DNA of 64,000 nucleotides, taken from NCBI RefSeq assembly GCF_014839835.1, contig NC_071624.1:23361612-23425611 (forward strand), given 5' to 3'. Positions 1 to 10,712 of the stretch are shown here, in pieces. Within the stretch, counting starts at the first letter, position 1. Each line of letters starts with the position of its first letter. The notes under the pieces are model-generated. The model ran no database searches. It saw only the letters and a list, made by a program, of their open reading frames with translations, and was not told the origin of the DNA. Position numbers and translations under genes: made by a program. This DNA is from Dryobates pubescens. Taxonomy: Eukaryota > Chordata > Aves > Piciformes > Picidae.

Positions 1-117
1 GTGCTGTGGGTTAGTTGTTTGGGCGGTGTTGGATTGGTTGATGGGTTGGACGCGATGATCTTGAAGGTCTCTTCCAACCTGGTTTATTCTATGTATTCTA
101 TGTATTCTATGTATTCT
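1..117 (+). mobile_element. CR1 LINE 3' end
   Basis: Terminal CR1 sequence (GGTTGGACGCGATGATCTTG and the TTCCAACCTGG motif) with an 8-bp ATTCTATG-type tail; its 5' side lies outside the window. In a SEPTIN4 intron. Confidence 0.85.
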
Positions 118-245
118 GGGGAACAACTTCTTCCTCACATCCAATCTGGATCTCCCCATTTCTAGATTTGTTCCATTCCCCCCAGTCCTATCACTCCCTG
201 ACCCCCTAAAAAGCCCCTCCCCAGCTTTCTTGCAGGCCCCCCTCT
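118..245 (-). mobile_element. CR1 LINE fragment
   Basis: Antisense CR1 piece (CTTCCTCACATCCAATCTGG, CTCCCCAGCTTTCTTG), of a different subfamily from the pieces with pentamer tails. Confidence 0.75.
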
Positions 246-410
246 TCCAGCTTAAAGCTGAATCCCAGTGCATGTCGAGACTGATCCTGCCAAGCCACCC
301 CAGCTTCCTAGGCTGGGGGTGACGCCTGGGGGCTGCAGCACCTCCCCAAGTCACTCCCATCACCTCTCACCCCTGGTGCCACCCCCTTGGGATGTTTCTT
401 GCCGCTGCAG

Positions 411-3400
411 AGCGCATCACGCAGACGGTGGAGATCACCAAGCACGTGGTGGACATCGAGGAGAAGGGCGTCAAGCTGCGCCTGACCATCGTGGACACGC
501 CAGGCTTTGGGGATGCTGTCAACAACACTGAGTGGTGAGTCCCAAGGAGGGGTGCTGGGGTCCCCCCAGGGAGGTTATAGCCAGGTGGGGGTTGTTCTCT
601 TCCCCCAGGCAAGCAGCAGCAGAACAAGAGGACACAGTCTCAAGCTGTGCCAGGGGAGGTTTGGGCTGGAGGTTAGGAAGAAATTCTTCATAGAAAGAGA
701 GATTGGCCATGGGAATGTGCTGCCCAGGGAGGTGGTGGAGTCCCCATCCCTGGAGGTGTTTAGGAAGAGACTGGATGAGGCACTTGGTGCCATGGTTTAG
801 TTGGTTAGATGGTGTTGGGTGATAGCTTGGACTTGATGCTCTCAAAGGTCTTTTCCAACCTGGTTAATTCTATTCTATTCTATTCTATTCTATTCTATTC
901 TATTCTATTCTATTCTATTCTATTCTATTCTATTCTATTCTATTCTATTCTATTCTATTCTATTCTATTCTATTCTATTCTATTCTATTCTATTCTATTC
1001 TATTCCTGCTCTATTCTATTCTATTCTATTCTATTCTATTCTATTCTATTCTATTCTATTGTATTGTATTCTATTCTATTCTATTCCTGCTCTATTCTAT
1101 TCTCCTCTCCTCCCCCCTTCTCTCTCCTCCCCCCGGGAGATACCAGCTTGCTTCTGCCTGATCCTTGGCTGCATTGTTTTGGTTAAGTCTAACAGCAACT
1201 TTCTCTGCTCCTGTCTCCCTCTTTTGTGCACGAGGGGGTCTGGGGAGGCAGAAAAGGAGCAGCTGGTAGCTTCCCCTGGTCTTTGCCCAGGGGGTTGGTC
1301 CTTGTGCAGTTTACCAATTGCAAATACTTGCAAATATTGTGAACCCTGTAGGTTTTGCACACATCCATTGCATCCCATTGTAGAGCGCAGGTTTGCCTGG
1401 GCACACAGCTTTCACTTGCTTCCAGCTGGGCTGCTCTGGCCAAGTTCACGCTGGGGGCGCACTTTCAACCCACCGCACATGGGAAGTGTTGAGCTGGGGG
1501 TCCAGGGAAGGCACGGGGAGGGGGTCCTGCAAAGGCCTGTGGTGGTCACCCCCCTGCCCCCCGCAGCTGGAAGCCGGTGGCCGACTACATCGACCAGCAG
1601 TTCGAGCAGTATTTCCGTGACGAGAGCGGCCTCAACCGCAAGAACATCCAGGACAACCGCGTCCACTGCTGCATCTACTTCATCTCACCCTTCGGCCACG
1701 GGTATGGGCAGCCCCTGCCTGTGCCGCCGGGAGGGGGGGCTGCTGGGGAAGGGGCTCGGTGGGACAGCGCTCACCAGGCTCCCCCCGCAGCCTCCGGCCC
1801 CTGGATGTGGAGTTCATGAGGGCCCTGCACCAGCGGGTGAACATCGTGCCCGTGCTGGCCAAGGCTGACACCCTGACCCCCGCCGAGGTGGAGCGCATGA
1901 AGAACAAGGTAAGGGGAGGCTGGCCCAGCCTGGAGGCATCTCAGCGGCTACCTGGGCATGGGACTGCCTTGGGGGGTTGGGGGCTTTGCTTGGCTGGGAG
2001 CTCTTTCCAGCCCCTGCTTGGGTTTTGCTGTGGAGCATCCTCCGTGCCCGCAGCACCGTAGAGCATGTGGCCACCAAGGAACCGTCTCCCTGGCGCTCAT
2101 CGGGGAGCTAGAAGCGTGCAGGGGGCTGTTCATGGCATCTAGCCTGGGGGTTCCTGCAGGGGCTAGGGGTTTGTGGGTCCTTGGGGGACACTGGAGCTGT
2201 GTGGTGCTTCTCACCACACTTCCAAGAGCCAGAGCCCTGTGCTCAGCAGAGCTGTCTGCCTCCAGATCCGGGAGGAGATTGACCACTACGGCATCCGCAT
2301 CTACCAGTTCCCTGAGTGCGACTCGGACGAGGATGAGGAGTTCAAGCTGCAGGACCAGGCACTGAAGGTGGGTCAGAGAGTCATAGAATGGTTGGAGTTG
2401 GAAGAGACCTTTTGAGGTCAGCTAAGTCCAACCCCCCTGCAAAGGGTTGGACTCCTCCAGCCCTGTGGATGGGAGCATTTGTCATCCTGGCGTACCCCTG
2501 GGACCTTCTGGGGCCAGGCAAGCCCTCCAGCAGCCCCAGCATGGTGGGGTTAGTACATAGTGCACTATGTGGGCATGTTACCCAGACCCTGACAGGTGTC
2601 ACCTGTAGCTTGGTAGGATGATGTGAAGAAACCCATGCTGTGATATCTGCTGCCCCACCTCCCTATCTCCCGGGTGCCTTGGCAAGTGGATGCTGGATAC
2701 AGCAGGGGAGATATGTGTGGTGGATGTGGGCCACGGTGGACAGGACCAAAGCCTGCTGTCCTCTTGCAGGAGAGCATCCCCTTCGCTGTCATTGGCAGCA
2801 ACACCATCGTGGAGGCCAAGGGCCGGCGTGTCCGTGGGCGCCTGTACCCCTGGGGCATCGTGGAAGGTAATGCTGGGCTGTGTCCCACCAGCCCTGTGGG
2901 GATGGGGGCATCATGGAATGCACTGGCTTGGAAGGCACCTCTAAAGGTCACCTAATCCAACTGCTCTGCAGCCAGCAGGGACATCCCCTACTACAGCAGG
3001 TTGCTCAGAGCCCCATCGAGCCTGGCCTTGAGCGTTGCACCTCCCGGGGCAGCACTGCAGGCTCCATCTCCACGCTGCTCAGTCTGGGGCGGGAGGGGGG
3101 AGGTTGGGTGGGGGTGGGTTGGAGGGGGCTGGCTGTGGCCCCCTGACCCCTGGCTCCCCCGCAGTGGAGAACCCTTCCCACTGCGACTTCGTGAAGCTGC
3201 GGACGATGCTGGTGAGGACTCACATGCAGGACCTCAAGGACGTGACGCGGGAAACCCACTACGAGAACTACCGCACGCAGTGCATCCAGAGCATGACCCG
3301 CATGGTGGTGAAGGAGAGGAACCGCAAGTACGGGGCTGGGAGAGGGCTGCCCGCCTCGGGGAGGGGCGTGAGGGGGCGGGGGGGACGCGGGTCCCCTCTC

Positions 3401-6400
3401 TTTAGGGTGACCCCAGCCCGCTGTCGGTGGTTGATCTCGGAGCGGGAGGCTGGGGCTGTGTGCGGGTCCCTGCGGGGCAATGTGGAGGGCTGGGTGAGGA
3501 AACTTTGGCAGCCTGGTGGGGGGTCCTGGTGTGGTGGTGGGGGGTCCTGGTGTGGTGGAAGGGTCCTGGTGTGGTGGGGACTCCTTCCTGTGCAATTGGG
3601 CTGGGGCTGGGTAGGAGTGGGAGGTGTTCTGGCAATGAGGGGCACCCTGCACCCCCCCAAGTTGGATAGAGTGGGATACTCTAGCAGTGATGGGGACCCT
3701 GTGTCCCCCCAACCTGGTGGAGGGGGATGCTCTAGCAGTGATGGGGACCCTGTGTCCCCCAACTTGGATAGACTGAGATGCTCTGTCACTGATGGGGACC
3801 CTGTGTGTCCCCCCCATTCTGACTGGAGGGGGATGCTCTAGCAGTGATGGGGACCCCGTGTCCTCCCCATGGCTGGGTGGGTGTGGGAAAATGCTCTGGC
3901 AACAAAGGGGACCCTGGTGGGGCCAGGTGGGGGATGATGCTCCAGCAGTGAGGAGGGTTCTGTGTGTCCCCCCTGGGCTGGATCTGTCTGAAGAGGAATT
4001 GCTCCAGCAGTGAGGGGGGAACCCTGTATCCACACCAGCTCCAGGGCTGGAACAGGAGCCAAGCAAGAGCTGGTGCTGGGGCTCTGCCACCAGTACCACC
4101 TGGTTCCCTGGCAGTCACATTCCCTTTAGCCACCCTGAGATGCTAGGGGGAGTCCCCCAAAGCAAGGTCCCTGGTGAGAGCCTCCAGCTGGGGGGCTGGA
4201 GTGGTGTGGGAGTGAGCAGGAGCTGAGTGGGTGGTGGGGGGCTGAGCAGTGGGGCTGCTGGTGGCTGTAGGTGCCTCTAAGCTGCTGTCTCCATCCGTGC
4301 CTCCGGAGAAGGCGGCATCCCTCCGTGCTGAGGCTGTGCTGTGCCAACTGCTGCTCCGACTGAGCCAGGATCTGGCCAGGGCCATCTTGGGCCCCCACAA
4401 ACCTCCTCCTCCCCCTGCCCGACCCCCTGGCCCCTACATAAAGTGTTTGCTGGTACCTAACGCTGTCTTGGTCCTTCTGTGCCCGTGCAAGGGCCAGGCA
4501 GCCACGCTCAGGGAGACCTGGCCCTGTGGCCACCCACCCGTTGCCCACACAATTTGCCCTTGGGATGCTGGCACCACTGGGCAGTGCCAGGAGGATGCTG
4601 TGTGCTGGTGGCATCAACCCAGTTCACCCAGGCAAAGTGGTGTTGGGGAGACATGTCCCTGTTTGGTGGCACCAAGCTCATCCCTGCCAAGGGCTACCCA
4701 AGGGAAGGGCTGCAGGATGGGCACCCCCATCCTGCTGCCCTCCCAGGGGATGTGATTTGGGGGTGTAGGAGGCAGCAGCAGGAAAAACTTGGACCCTTTC
4801 ACGTGAAGGCAGCTTGTCCTGGGCTGGTGAAGCTACTTGCCCCATTGCCAGTGCCCAGCTCAAGCCTTGTCCTGCTGCCAAGGCTGGAAGGAGCTCGATG
4901 TGCTCCCCTCTGGCTTCCCCCCGTGGTGAGGAGCCAATGACAACGGGCACCGACTTCCAAAGCAGCTCCAAACGTGGTCAAAAGCCATCCTCTTGCCACG
5001 GCACACTGGCACAAGCCCTCAGGCACAACAGGACCCCAGAGGGCAGGGGCAGCCCAGCAGCATCCTCCGTGTCCATCACCCCTTGGCACGCAGGGAGGCT
5101 GCCCTGGGGGTGGCATGGGGCGGTGGCACGTGGCAGCACGCGTGACCTCTGCCAGCCCTGCCGACGGTGTCCTGGCCACGTGGCCACCACTGGGGCAGTG
5201 TATGGCCTCCCCAGGGACCCAGCAGGTCCCTCCCCACTGCTGTAGGCATGGGAGAAGCCATGGATGGGAGAAGCCATCAATTTGACAGCTGCGGTCCTGC
5301 GCGGTGAGGGGCCCCGGGGGGCTGCCTGCAGCTCCCTCCAGCTTGAGGGAGGGCTTGAGCAGGAGCTGAAGCCTGGGAAAAGAGATGTGGAGCATCCCTG
5401 GGGCCGGTGGGGCAGTGGGGTGCCCGCCCTGCAGCAGGGCTGTGGGGGAGGAGGGAGATGCCAGGTTTAAACACTTCAAAATAGCAGAGAACCTATTGGG
5501 TGACCCCAGCAAAAAGCACCCAAGCAGGGCCCTGTGCCTGTGCTGTGCTGGTGCCACCCTGGCTCCCCCCACATTGGTTTGCAGTAGGTCCAGGGTGCCA
5601 GGGTTTGGGGGGTGCCTGGAGCTGCGTCCCTCTGCGCCAGGAAAGGGCCAAGCGTGGCCCTGGCCGGGGATGCGCAGGGTCTGTGCAGGTGGGTGCTGGG
5701 TACCTGCGAGGTTTGGGGTCTCTGGGGCTGCAGTCCCCACGAGGGAATGTCCCCCACGGAGGGGCTGGCAGGGCTGTGGCAGCCTCCTTAGCTCTTCTCT
5801 CTGCCCACAGCAAGCTGACACGGGAGAGTGGGACAGACTTCCCCATCCCTGTCATCCCCCCGGTGCCCGACGCCGAGACGGAGAAGCTCATCCGGGAGAA
5901 GGACGAGGAGGTGAGTGTGGGGGACAGCTCAGCCCCCCCTGACCACCCTCACCACGTCCCAGCCATCCCTCCTGCAGCATCCCAGCAGCTGCTGCTCCTC
6001 AGCCCAGAACGAGGAGGTGTTGGAGGGGCATCAGAGGGTTCCCCCTCACTGCCCAGCACACAGCTTTTGGGGGCTGGGGGCTTGGACAAGGCAACCTCTG
6101 AGGGTCCTTTCTAACCTGCTGCATTCTGTGGGGCTGTACCAGGCTGCTGGTCCCCACCCTTCCCAACCCACTGCTCTTGGTGGTCCTGGTCTACTGTTCA
6201 CCCTCACCTTTCCCAGCCCACAGCTCTGGGTGCTCCCAGTCTGCTGTTCACCTTTCCCAAGCCACAGCTCCCAGTCTGCTGTTCACCTTTCCCAAGCCAC
6301 AGCTCTAGGTGCTCCCAGTCTGCTGTTCACCTTTCCCAGCCCACAGCTCTGGGTGCTCCCAGTCTGCTGTTCACCTTTCCCAGCCCACAGCTCTGGGTGC

Positions 6401-6719
6401 TCCCAGTCTGCTGTTCACCTTTCCCAGCCCACAGCTCTAGGTGCTCCCAGTCTGCTGTTCACCTTTCCCAAGCCACAGTTCTGGGTGCTCCCAGTCTGCT
6501 GTTCACCTTTCCCAGCCCACAGCTCCCAGTCTGCTGTTCACCTTTCCCAGCCCACAGCTCTAGGTGCTCCCAGTCTCCTTAGGACCCTGGACCCTGATAT
6601 GTTTGCATGCCTGGGGGGTGCCAGCATCCCACCCCCATCCCTGCTCTGCTTTCTTCCAGCTGCGGCGGATGCAGGAGATGCTCCAGAAGATCCAGAAGCA
6701 GATGAAGGACTCTCACTAG
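411..6719 (+). CDS. SEPTIN4: Septin-4, 3' part (8 coding exons to the stop)
   Basis: Septin GTPase that assembles with other septins into filaments at membranes and the cytoskeleton (known family role: sperm annulus, neurons). Coding exons seen: 411-534, 1567-1701, 1791-1908, 2266-2367, 2770-2866, 3165-3327, 5811-5910, 6660-6719; all phases join and give 299 residues. The first exon holds G3 (DTPGFGD), the third G4 (AKAD); [10 protein letters not shown] and [13 protein letters not shown] are septin-core signatures. The end ([18 protein letters not shown]..., then KQMKDSH and stop) is the C-terminal coiled coil. The choice of SEPTIN4 over SEPTIN5, 1 or 2 rests on [14 protein letters not shown], the LRPLDVEFM stretch, VVKERNR and [13 protein letters not shown], which follow remembered human SEPTIN4. 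The P-loop (G1) and N-terminal exons lie upstream of the window. Introns hold CR1 pieces, an LTR-like repeat and two minisatellites. Confidence 0.93.
565..865 (+). mobile_element. CR1 LINE 3' end, young type
   Basis: Runs from GGAGGTTATAGCCAGGTGGG to TTCCAACCTGGTTAATTC and passes directly into a long pentamer tail. In the SEPTIN4 intron after the G3 exon. Confidence 0.9.
866..1105 (+). repeat. (TTCTA)n microsatellite, CR1 tail, about 240 bp
   Basis: Near-perfect pentamer array with a few variant units (TTCCTGC, TTGTA) directly after the CR1 end; the longest tail of this kind in the window. Confidence 0.95.
1147..1480 (+). mobile_element. LTR-like interspersed repeat (possible solo LTR, ERVL-type)
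   Basis: Shares long stretches with 37690-37985, for example AGCTAGTGGCTTCCCCTGG-like text, ATTCATTGCATCCC-like text and GATACAGCTTTCATT-like text. Length and end structure suggest an old solo LTR; no internal region is seen nearby. The family is a guess from memory of avian LTRs. Confidence 0.45.
2376..2445 (-). mobile_element. CR1 LINE 3' end, short
   Basis: GTCATAGAATGGTTGGAGTT and the matching AAGTCCAACCCCCCTGC, antisense, starting 9 bases after a SEPTIN4 exon end. Confidence 0.8.
2908..3035 (-). mobile_element. CR1 LINE fragment
   Basis: Antisense CR1 (CTTGGAAGGCACCTCTAAAG, GCAGGTTGCTCAGAGCCCC), old and diverged, in the SEPTIN4 intron before exon 3165-3327. Confidence 0.75.
3490..3585 (+). 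repeat. GGGGTCCTGGTGTGGTGG minisatellite
   Basis: Four or so copies of an 18-22-bp G/T-rich unit in the SEPTIN4 intron 3328-5810. Confidence 0.8.
3622..4022 (+). repeat. Intronic minisatellite, 50-60-bp unit, about 7-8 copies
   Basis: Units carry CTCTAGCAGTGATGGGGACC then a run of C; copies begin near 3673, 3726, 3777, 3831, 3889, 3936 and 3997, with decreasing similarity outward. Confidence 0.85.
4023..5810. other. SEPTIN4 intron, no feature found
   Basis: GC-rich intronic sequence; I see no exon, repeat family or RNA gene. Open frames here have no splice support or recognisable domain. Confidence 0.6.
6190..6585 (+). repeat. Minisatellite, 44-bp unit with 33-bp variant, about 9 copies
   Basis: Unit CTGCTGTTCACCTTTCCCAG then CCCACAGCTCTGGGTGCTCC plus CAGT. 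Two copies lack the same 11 bases (TGGGTGCTCCC), giving a 33-bp form. Lies in the last SEPTIN4 intron (5911-6659). Confidence 0.92.
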
Positions 6720-7687
6720 TCCCCTCCTTCTCCTCCCCCTCCTTCTCCTCCTCCTCCTGCCCCTCCCCCTCGATCAGAAATGTTTACATCGTGCTCCATC
6801 CTGCCCCAGCCCTGCTGTGACACTCGGTACCAACACTGCACCCGTCACCTTAAGCTGCTGCGGTATCGCCTTATCCATGGGGACAGCCCGGGGACAGGGA
6901 CAGCCTGGGAGTCCCCTGTCCCAGCCAGGTCACTGCCCCGGCTGCCCCCCAACCCCACCAGGCTGGGATTGCTTTGTTCCCCGTGGTTTGGCTTTCTCTG
7001 TTTCCTTCATGGCTCTGGGGAGGGTCAGCAGCCAGCCTGTGCCCCACGTCGTGTCCCTTGTCCCCACGTCACCTCGGGCTGCCTGCTTACAGCCTTTGCA
7101 CTCAGCTTAGCCCTGGCTTAAGGGAAGAGGGGAAGGAGGGGGGACTGGTCCCTGCTGTGGGGGACAGAGTAGCTCTCATCTGGCCTTGGCTGGCACGGGG
7201 GGAGCAGCAAATCTTGGGCACTGCAGGTGGCCAAGGGGATTTAGGGGCAGCCCCCATCCTGGCCAGGGGGGCAGCTGGCTCCCAGCCCCTTGGCTACCTG
7301 CATGCCAGCACCAGCATGAGGTGGGATGGAGGCTCAGGGGTGAGGTGGGGGACAGCCATGGCATGGGGAGCACTGGGAAAGCACAAGTCCCCAAAGAAAG
7401 TCCCTTGAACCCCCAATCAGAGGCTGGGTCCCCAGCCTGCTCCCCTCTTGATGTCGTCCCTGTAAAGCAATAATGACTGTCCCAGCCCGTGGCATCAGCC
7501 CTTGCTGGTGTTTCAGCCCCTGCTGCTGCTTGGCTGTGGTGTCCCTGCGTGTCCCCAGGGTGTCCCAGCCCGTGCTGCTTCCTGGCCTCTGCATCAGTGT
7601 GTCCTGCAAGGATGTCCCCAGCCCTGTTTCTTCCCAGCAAAGCACTGCAGCCTGCCCTTGCATTTCCCCCTCGATGTCCTCATCACT

Positions 7688-7860
7688 GTTGCTGCCCTGC
7701 AGAGCACTGTGGTGTGTCCCCCTGCTCCCCTCCAGTGTCCCCACGGGTGTTGCTGCCCTGCACAGCACTGTGGTGTGTCCCCCTGCTCCCCTCCAGTGTC
7801 CCCACGGGTGTTGCTGCCCTGCAGAGCACTGTGGTGTGTCCCCCCCAGGCTGTCCCCATC
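7688..7860 (+). repeat. 61-bp minisatellite, nearly 3 copies, in SEPTIN4 3' UTR
   Basis: GTTGCTGCCCTGCAGAGCAC starts at about 7688, 7749 and 7810, 61 bases apart; the copies are nearly identical. Confidence 0.9.
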
Positions 7861-8499
7861 CGTGTTTCTTCCTGGCAAAGCACTGCTATGTGTCCCCAGG
7901 GCAAGCCCTGGGCCTGCACACCTCCTGGCCAGCAGCCACAGGACATCCCTGGGGAGATGCAGCTGACCTCCCCCCTCCCCAGCTCCCTGCACCCCCTGGG
8001 TATGGGTGGAAAGCGAAGGGGACAATGAGGCTGCAAGCCGGAGGCAGAACCTGCAGCAGAAGGATCACTGGGAGCTTGCTGGCATGCAGACATCTTCTCC
8101 CTGGCAGGGCCACCTGAGTGGGGGGGGGTCCCCTGGGTGGGCTCCCCCTTGGGTGAGGGGTCTGCATCAAGGCTTGGCCGGGGGGGGCTGTGTTTGGCTG
8201 AGGCTGGGGGTGGCCGGGTACCGCCGGGGCAGCACCCAGCGTGTGCCACTCGTGTCCCTGGGCCAGGCAGAGGGTCCCTTGCCCACCCCCCTCCCCGGGC
8301 AGGGGTCCCCCCCACGGGCAGGGTCCCAGAGGGGTCTCTTTAGTGCTTTCCTTTTTTTAATCTAGCTCTTTTCTTACCGAGGAAGCTCCCTGGGCCCGGG
8401 GGCAGGGAGGTGGCTAGCAGGGGGTGAGCAGAGCAGAGGTTTATAGATTCTTACAGATAGAGCTCGTGGAAATATTTTTATCCCTCCACAACTGTTCTC

Positions 8500-8505
8500 A
8501 ATAAA
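8500..8505 (+). promoter_or_regulatory. SEPTIN4: Poly(A) signal AATAAA for SEPTIN4
   Basis: Canonical AATAAA about 1.78 kb after the stop, preceded by an A/T-rich patch and followed within 40 bases by a TG-rich stretch suited to the downstream element. It is the first canonical signal I found after the stop codon. Confidence 0.65.
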
Positions 8506-9112
8506 TGCAGCTGACCTGGCTTGTCTGCAACACCCCCTCCCCCCCCAGGCCTTTCTGTGTGGGTGGTGGGCACCCCACTTCCCCAGGGAGATGACAAGTG
8601 GGGGGTGATGGTGGCCAGCCCCAGGGGCTCTGCCTCCTGCCTCCCTGGCAAAGGCTCAAAAGGGACAGGGGGGAGGTGGGGGTTGTGCTGCACCCCAGGG
8701 ACAGCCTCCTGGGGTGGCGGGGGGGAGGGCTGGGACCCAGCTCTGAAGGGACACAGGAGGATGAAGTCCTTCCTGCTTGCTGCTGGCTTGGTCCCTTCTC
8801 ATGGAGGGGTCCCATGGCCCCCGGGCTTCTGGTTTGGGGGCCACGATGGGAACCTGGGGTGGGAGCAGCATGGAAGCATGAGCCAGGGGTTGGAACCTGG
8901 AACTGCTCCCCACACATCCTCGTGCTCCCCGTGGTGGGGTGAGCCCTGCTGGGAAGCACCACGGGCACCCAGTGTGGCTGGGCACCCCCTGTGAGTACCA
9001 ATGCCAAGGGACCCCAGCTTGCCTTTGCCAGGAGCTGCCAGGGTGAAGGGGTGAGCTGAGTGGCACCAGGGTGGGTGAGCACTCTGCAGACCTGGCCTCA
9101 GCCCAGGGCAGC

Positions 9113-9318
9113 AGGTGGGGGTGACTGTGGGTCCTTGGCACCCAGCAGGTGGGGGTGACTGTGGGTCCCTGGCACCCACCACGTAGGGGTGACTGTGGGT
9201 CCCTGGCACCCAGCAGGAGGGGGTGACTGTGGGTCCCTGGCACCCAGCAGGTGGGGGTGACTGTGGGTCCCTGGCACCAACCACATTGGGGTGACTGTGG
9301 GTCCCTGGCACCCAGCAG
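9113..9318 (+). repeat. 34-bp minisatellite, 6 copies
   Basis: Unit GTGGGGGTGACTGTGGGTCC then CTGGCACCCAGCAG. Some units carry a CCACCACGTA-like or CAACCACATT-like variant, so two alternating forms exist. Confidence 0.92.
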
Positions 9319-9500
9319 GGTTCTCAAACACTGGAACAGACTCCTCAGGGAGCTGGTTGAATCCCCGTCCCTGGAGGTGTTAAATAGCTGTGTAGATGTG
9401 GTGCTGAGGAGCAGGCTTGGCAGAGCTGAGAGAATGGTTGGACTGGAGGAGCTTCGAGAGCTTTCCCAGCCAAACAATTCTGGGATGCTGTAAGACACAG
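9318..9500 (+). mobile_element. CR1 LINE 3' end, older
   Basis: CTGGAACAGACTCCTCAGGG through GGTTGGACTGGAGGAGCTTC to TTCTGGGATGCTGT; begins where the 34-bp minisatellite ends. Confidence 0.8.
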
Positions 9501-9534
9501 CAGGTTTGGTTCTCCACCAAGCTGAGTGGTGCAG

Positions 9535-10045
9535 TCAGGGTGCTGGAGGGACTGGGTGCCATCCAGAGGGACCTGGACAGGCTGGGTCTTGGGCACAAGG
9601 TTAGGGAAGGGTCTGGAGCACAAGGCTGGGGAGGGGTCTGGAGCACAGCCCTGGGAGGAGAGGTTGAGGGAGCTGGGGTTGCTTAGCCTGGAGAAGAGGA
9701 GGCTCAGGGGAGACCTTCTTGCTCTCTCCAACTCCCTGAAGGGAGGTTGTAGCCAGGTGGGGGTTGGTCTCTTCTCCCAGGCAAGCAGCACCAGAACAAG
9801 AGGACACAGTCTCAAGCTGTGCCAAGGGAGGTTTAGGCTGGAGGTGAGGAAGAAATTCTTCCCAGCAAGGGAGATTGGCCATGGGAATGTGCTGCCCAGG
9901 GAGGTGGTGGAGTCCCCATCCCTGGAGGTGTTTAGGAAGAGCCTGGATGAAGCACTTGGTGCCATGGTTTAGTTGATCAGATGGTGTTGGGTGACAGGTT
10001 GGACTTGATGATCTCTGAGGTCTCTGAGGTCTTTTCCAACCTGGT
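9535..10045 (+). mobile_element. CR1 LINE 3' part, young type
   Basis: Includes the end of the reverse-transcriptase frame in decayed form (GGGGTTGCTTAGCCTGGAGA, AGCTGTGCCAAGGGAGGTTT) and ends TTCCAACCTGGTCTATTC. Confidence 0.9.
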
Positions 10046-10135
10046 CTATTCTATTCTATTCTATTCTATTCTATTCTATTCTATTCTATTCTATTCTATT
10101 CTATTCTATTCTATTCCCATTCCATTCCATTCCAT
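10046..10135 (+). repeat. (TTCTA)n then (TTCCA)n microsatellite, CR1 tail
   Basis: Pentamer array directly after the CR1 end, shifting from TTCTA to TTCCA units. Confidence 0.92.
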
Positions 10136-10232
10136 TCCCTTGGTGCCATGGTTTAGCTGCTCAGATGGTGCTGGCTGCTAGGTTGCACTGGCTGCTCTCT
10201 GAGGTCTGTTCCAGCCTGGTGAATTCTGTGCT
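10136..10232 (+). mobile_element. CR1 LINE 3' end, second copy after the tail
   Basis: TTGGTGCCATGGTTTAGCTG to TTCCAGCCTGGTGAATTC, lying just after the tail of the previous copy. Confidence 0.75.
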
Positions 10233-10539
10233 CCATCTAAACCCCAGCGCTGGTGACGATGCCAGCCTGCACCTAGCCTGGGCTGTGCTTCACTCCATGT
10301 GATTTTGCTCACACCTTTAAAAATAAAGAGCCCCAAGCCCACTCTGAGCCTTGCAGGGCAGAGATATTTCCGTGCAGGCTGCGCTGCAGCTTCCCTGCTG
10401 TCCTATTTTGGGCTTCTCCCCGGCGCTGGCTGCAGCGATTGGTGCTGGATGGCTGCTGGCTCTCCTGCCGAGACGTTGGCAGGCACTGCAGGGGGAAGGA
10501 AATCTGGGATGCTCAGGGCAGGAAAAAGCAAATCTCACT

Positions 10540-10712
10540 TAGAAACACAGAACTGTCAGGCTTGGAAGGGACCTCAAGGCTCAGCCAGTCCCAACCCCCC
10601 TGCCATGGGCAGGGACACCTCACACTCCAGCAGGTTGCTCACAGCCACCTCCAGCCTGGCTGCAAACACCTCCAGGCAGGAGGCTTCCACCACCTCCCTT
10701 GGCTGTGCCACC
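10540..10712 (-). mobile_element. CR1 LINE 3' end
   Basis: Antisense: AGGCTTGGAAGGGACCTCAA, CAGGTTGCTCACAGCCACCT, CCACCACCTCCCTTGGC. Confidence 0.85.

Larger units (their letters stand above)
6720..8525 (+). other. SEPTIN4: SEPTIN4 3' UTR (probable)
   Basis: Gene-free sequence from the SEPTIN4 stop to just past an AATAAA at 8500. The last 150 bases, with T-rich and AT-rich patches, look like a typical conserved mRNA end. It contains a 61-bp minisatellite at 7688-7860. Extent is inferred from the poly(A) signal only; no splice site is needed to reach it. Confidence 0.6.

Noticed and set aside
809-1186. 125-codon open frame of repeated [10 protein letters not shown]-type text
   Set aside because: It is the translated TTCTA microsatellite tail of a CR1.
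3005-4099. 364-codon open frame on the minus strand
   Set aside because: Antisense to a SEPTIN4 exon and a minisatellite; Pro/His-rich, no domain.
6190-6585. CRISPR-like regular repeats
   Set aside because: Tandem minisatellite without spacers, in a vertebrate intron.
5915-6820. 301-codon open frame after a SEPTIN4 exon
   Set aside because: It reads through the 44-bp minisatellite and overlaps the true last exon in another frame.
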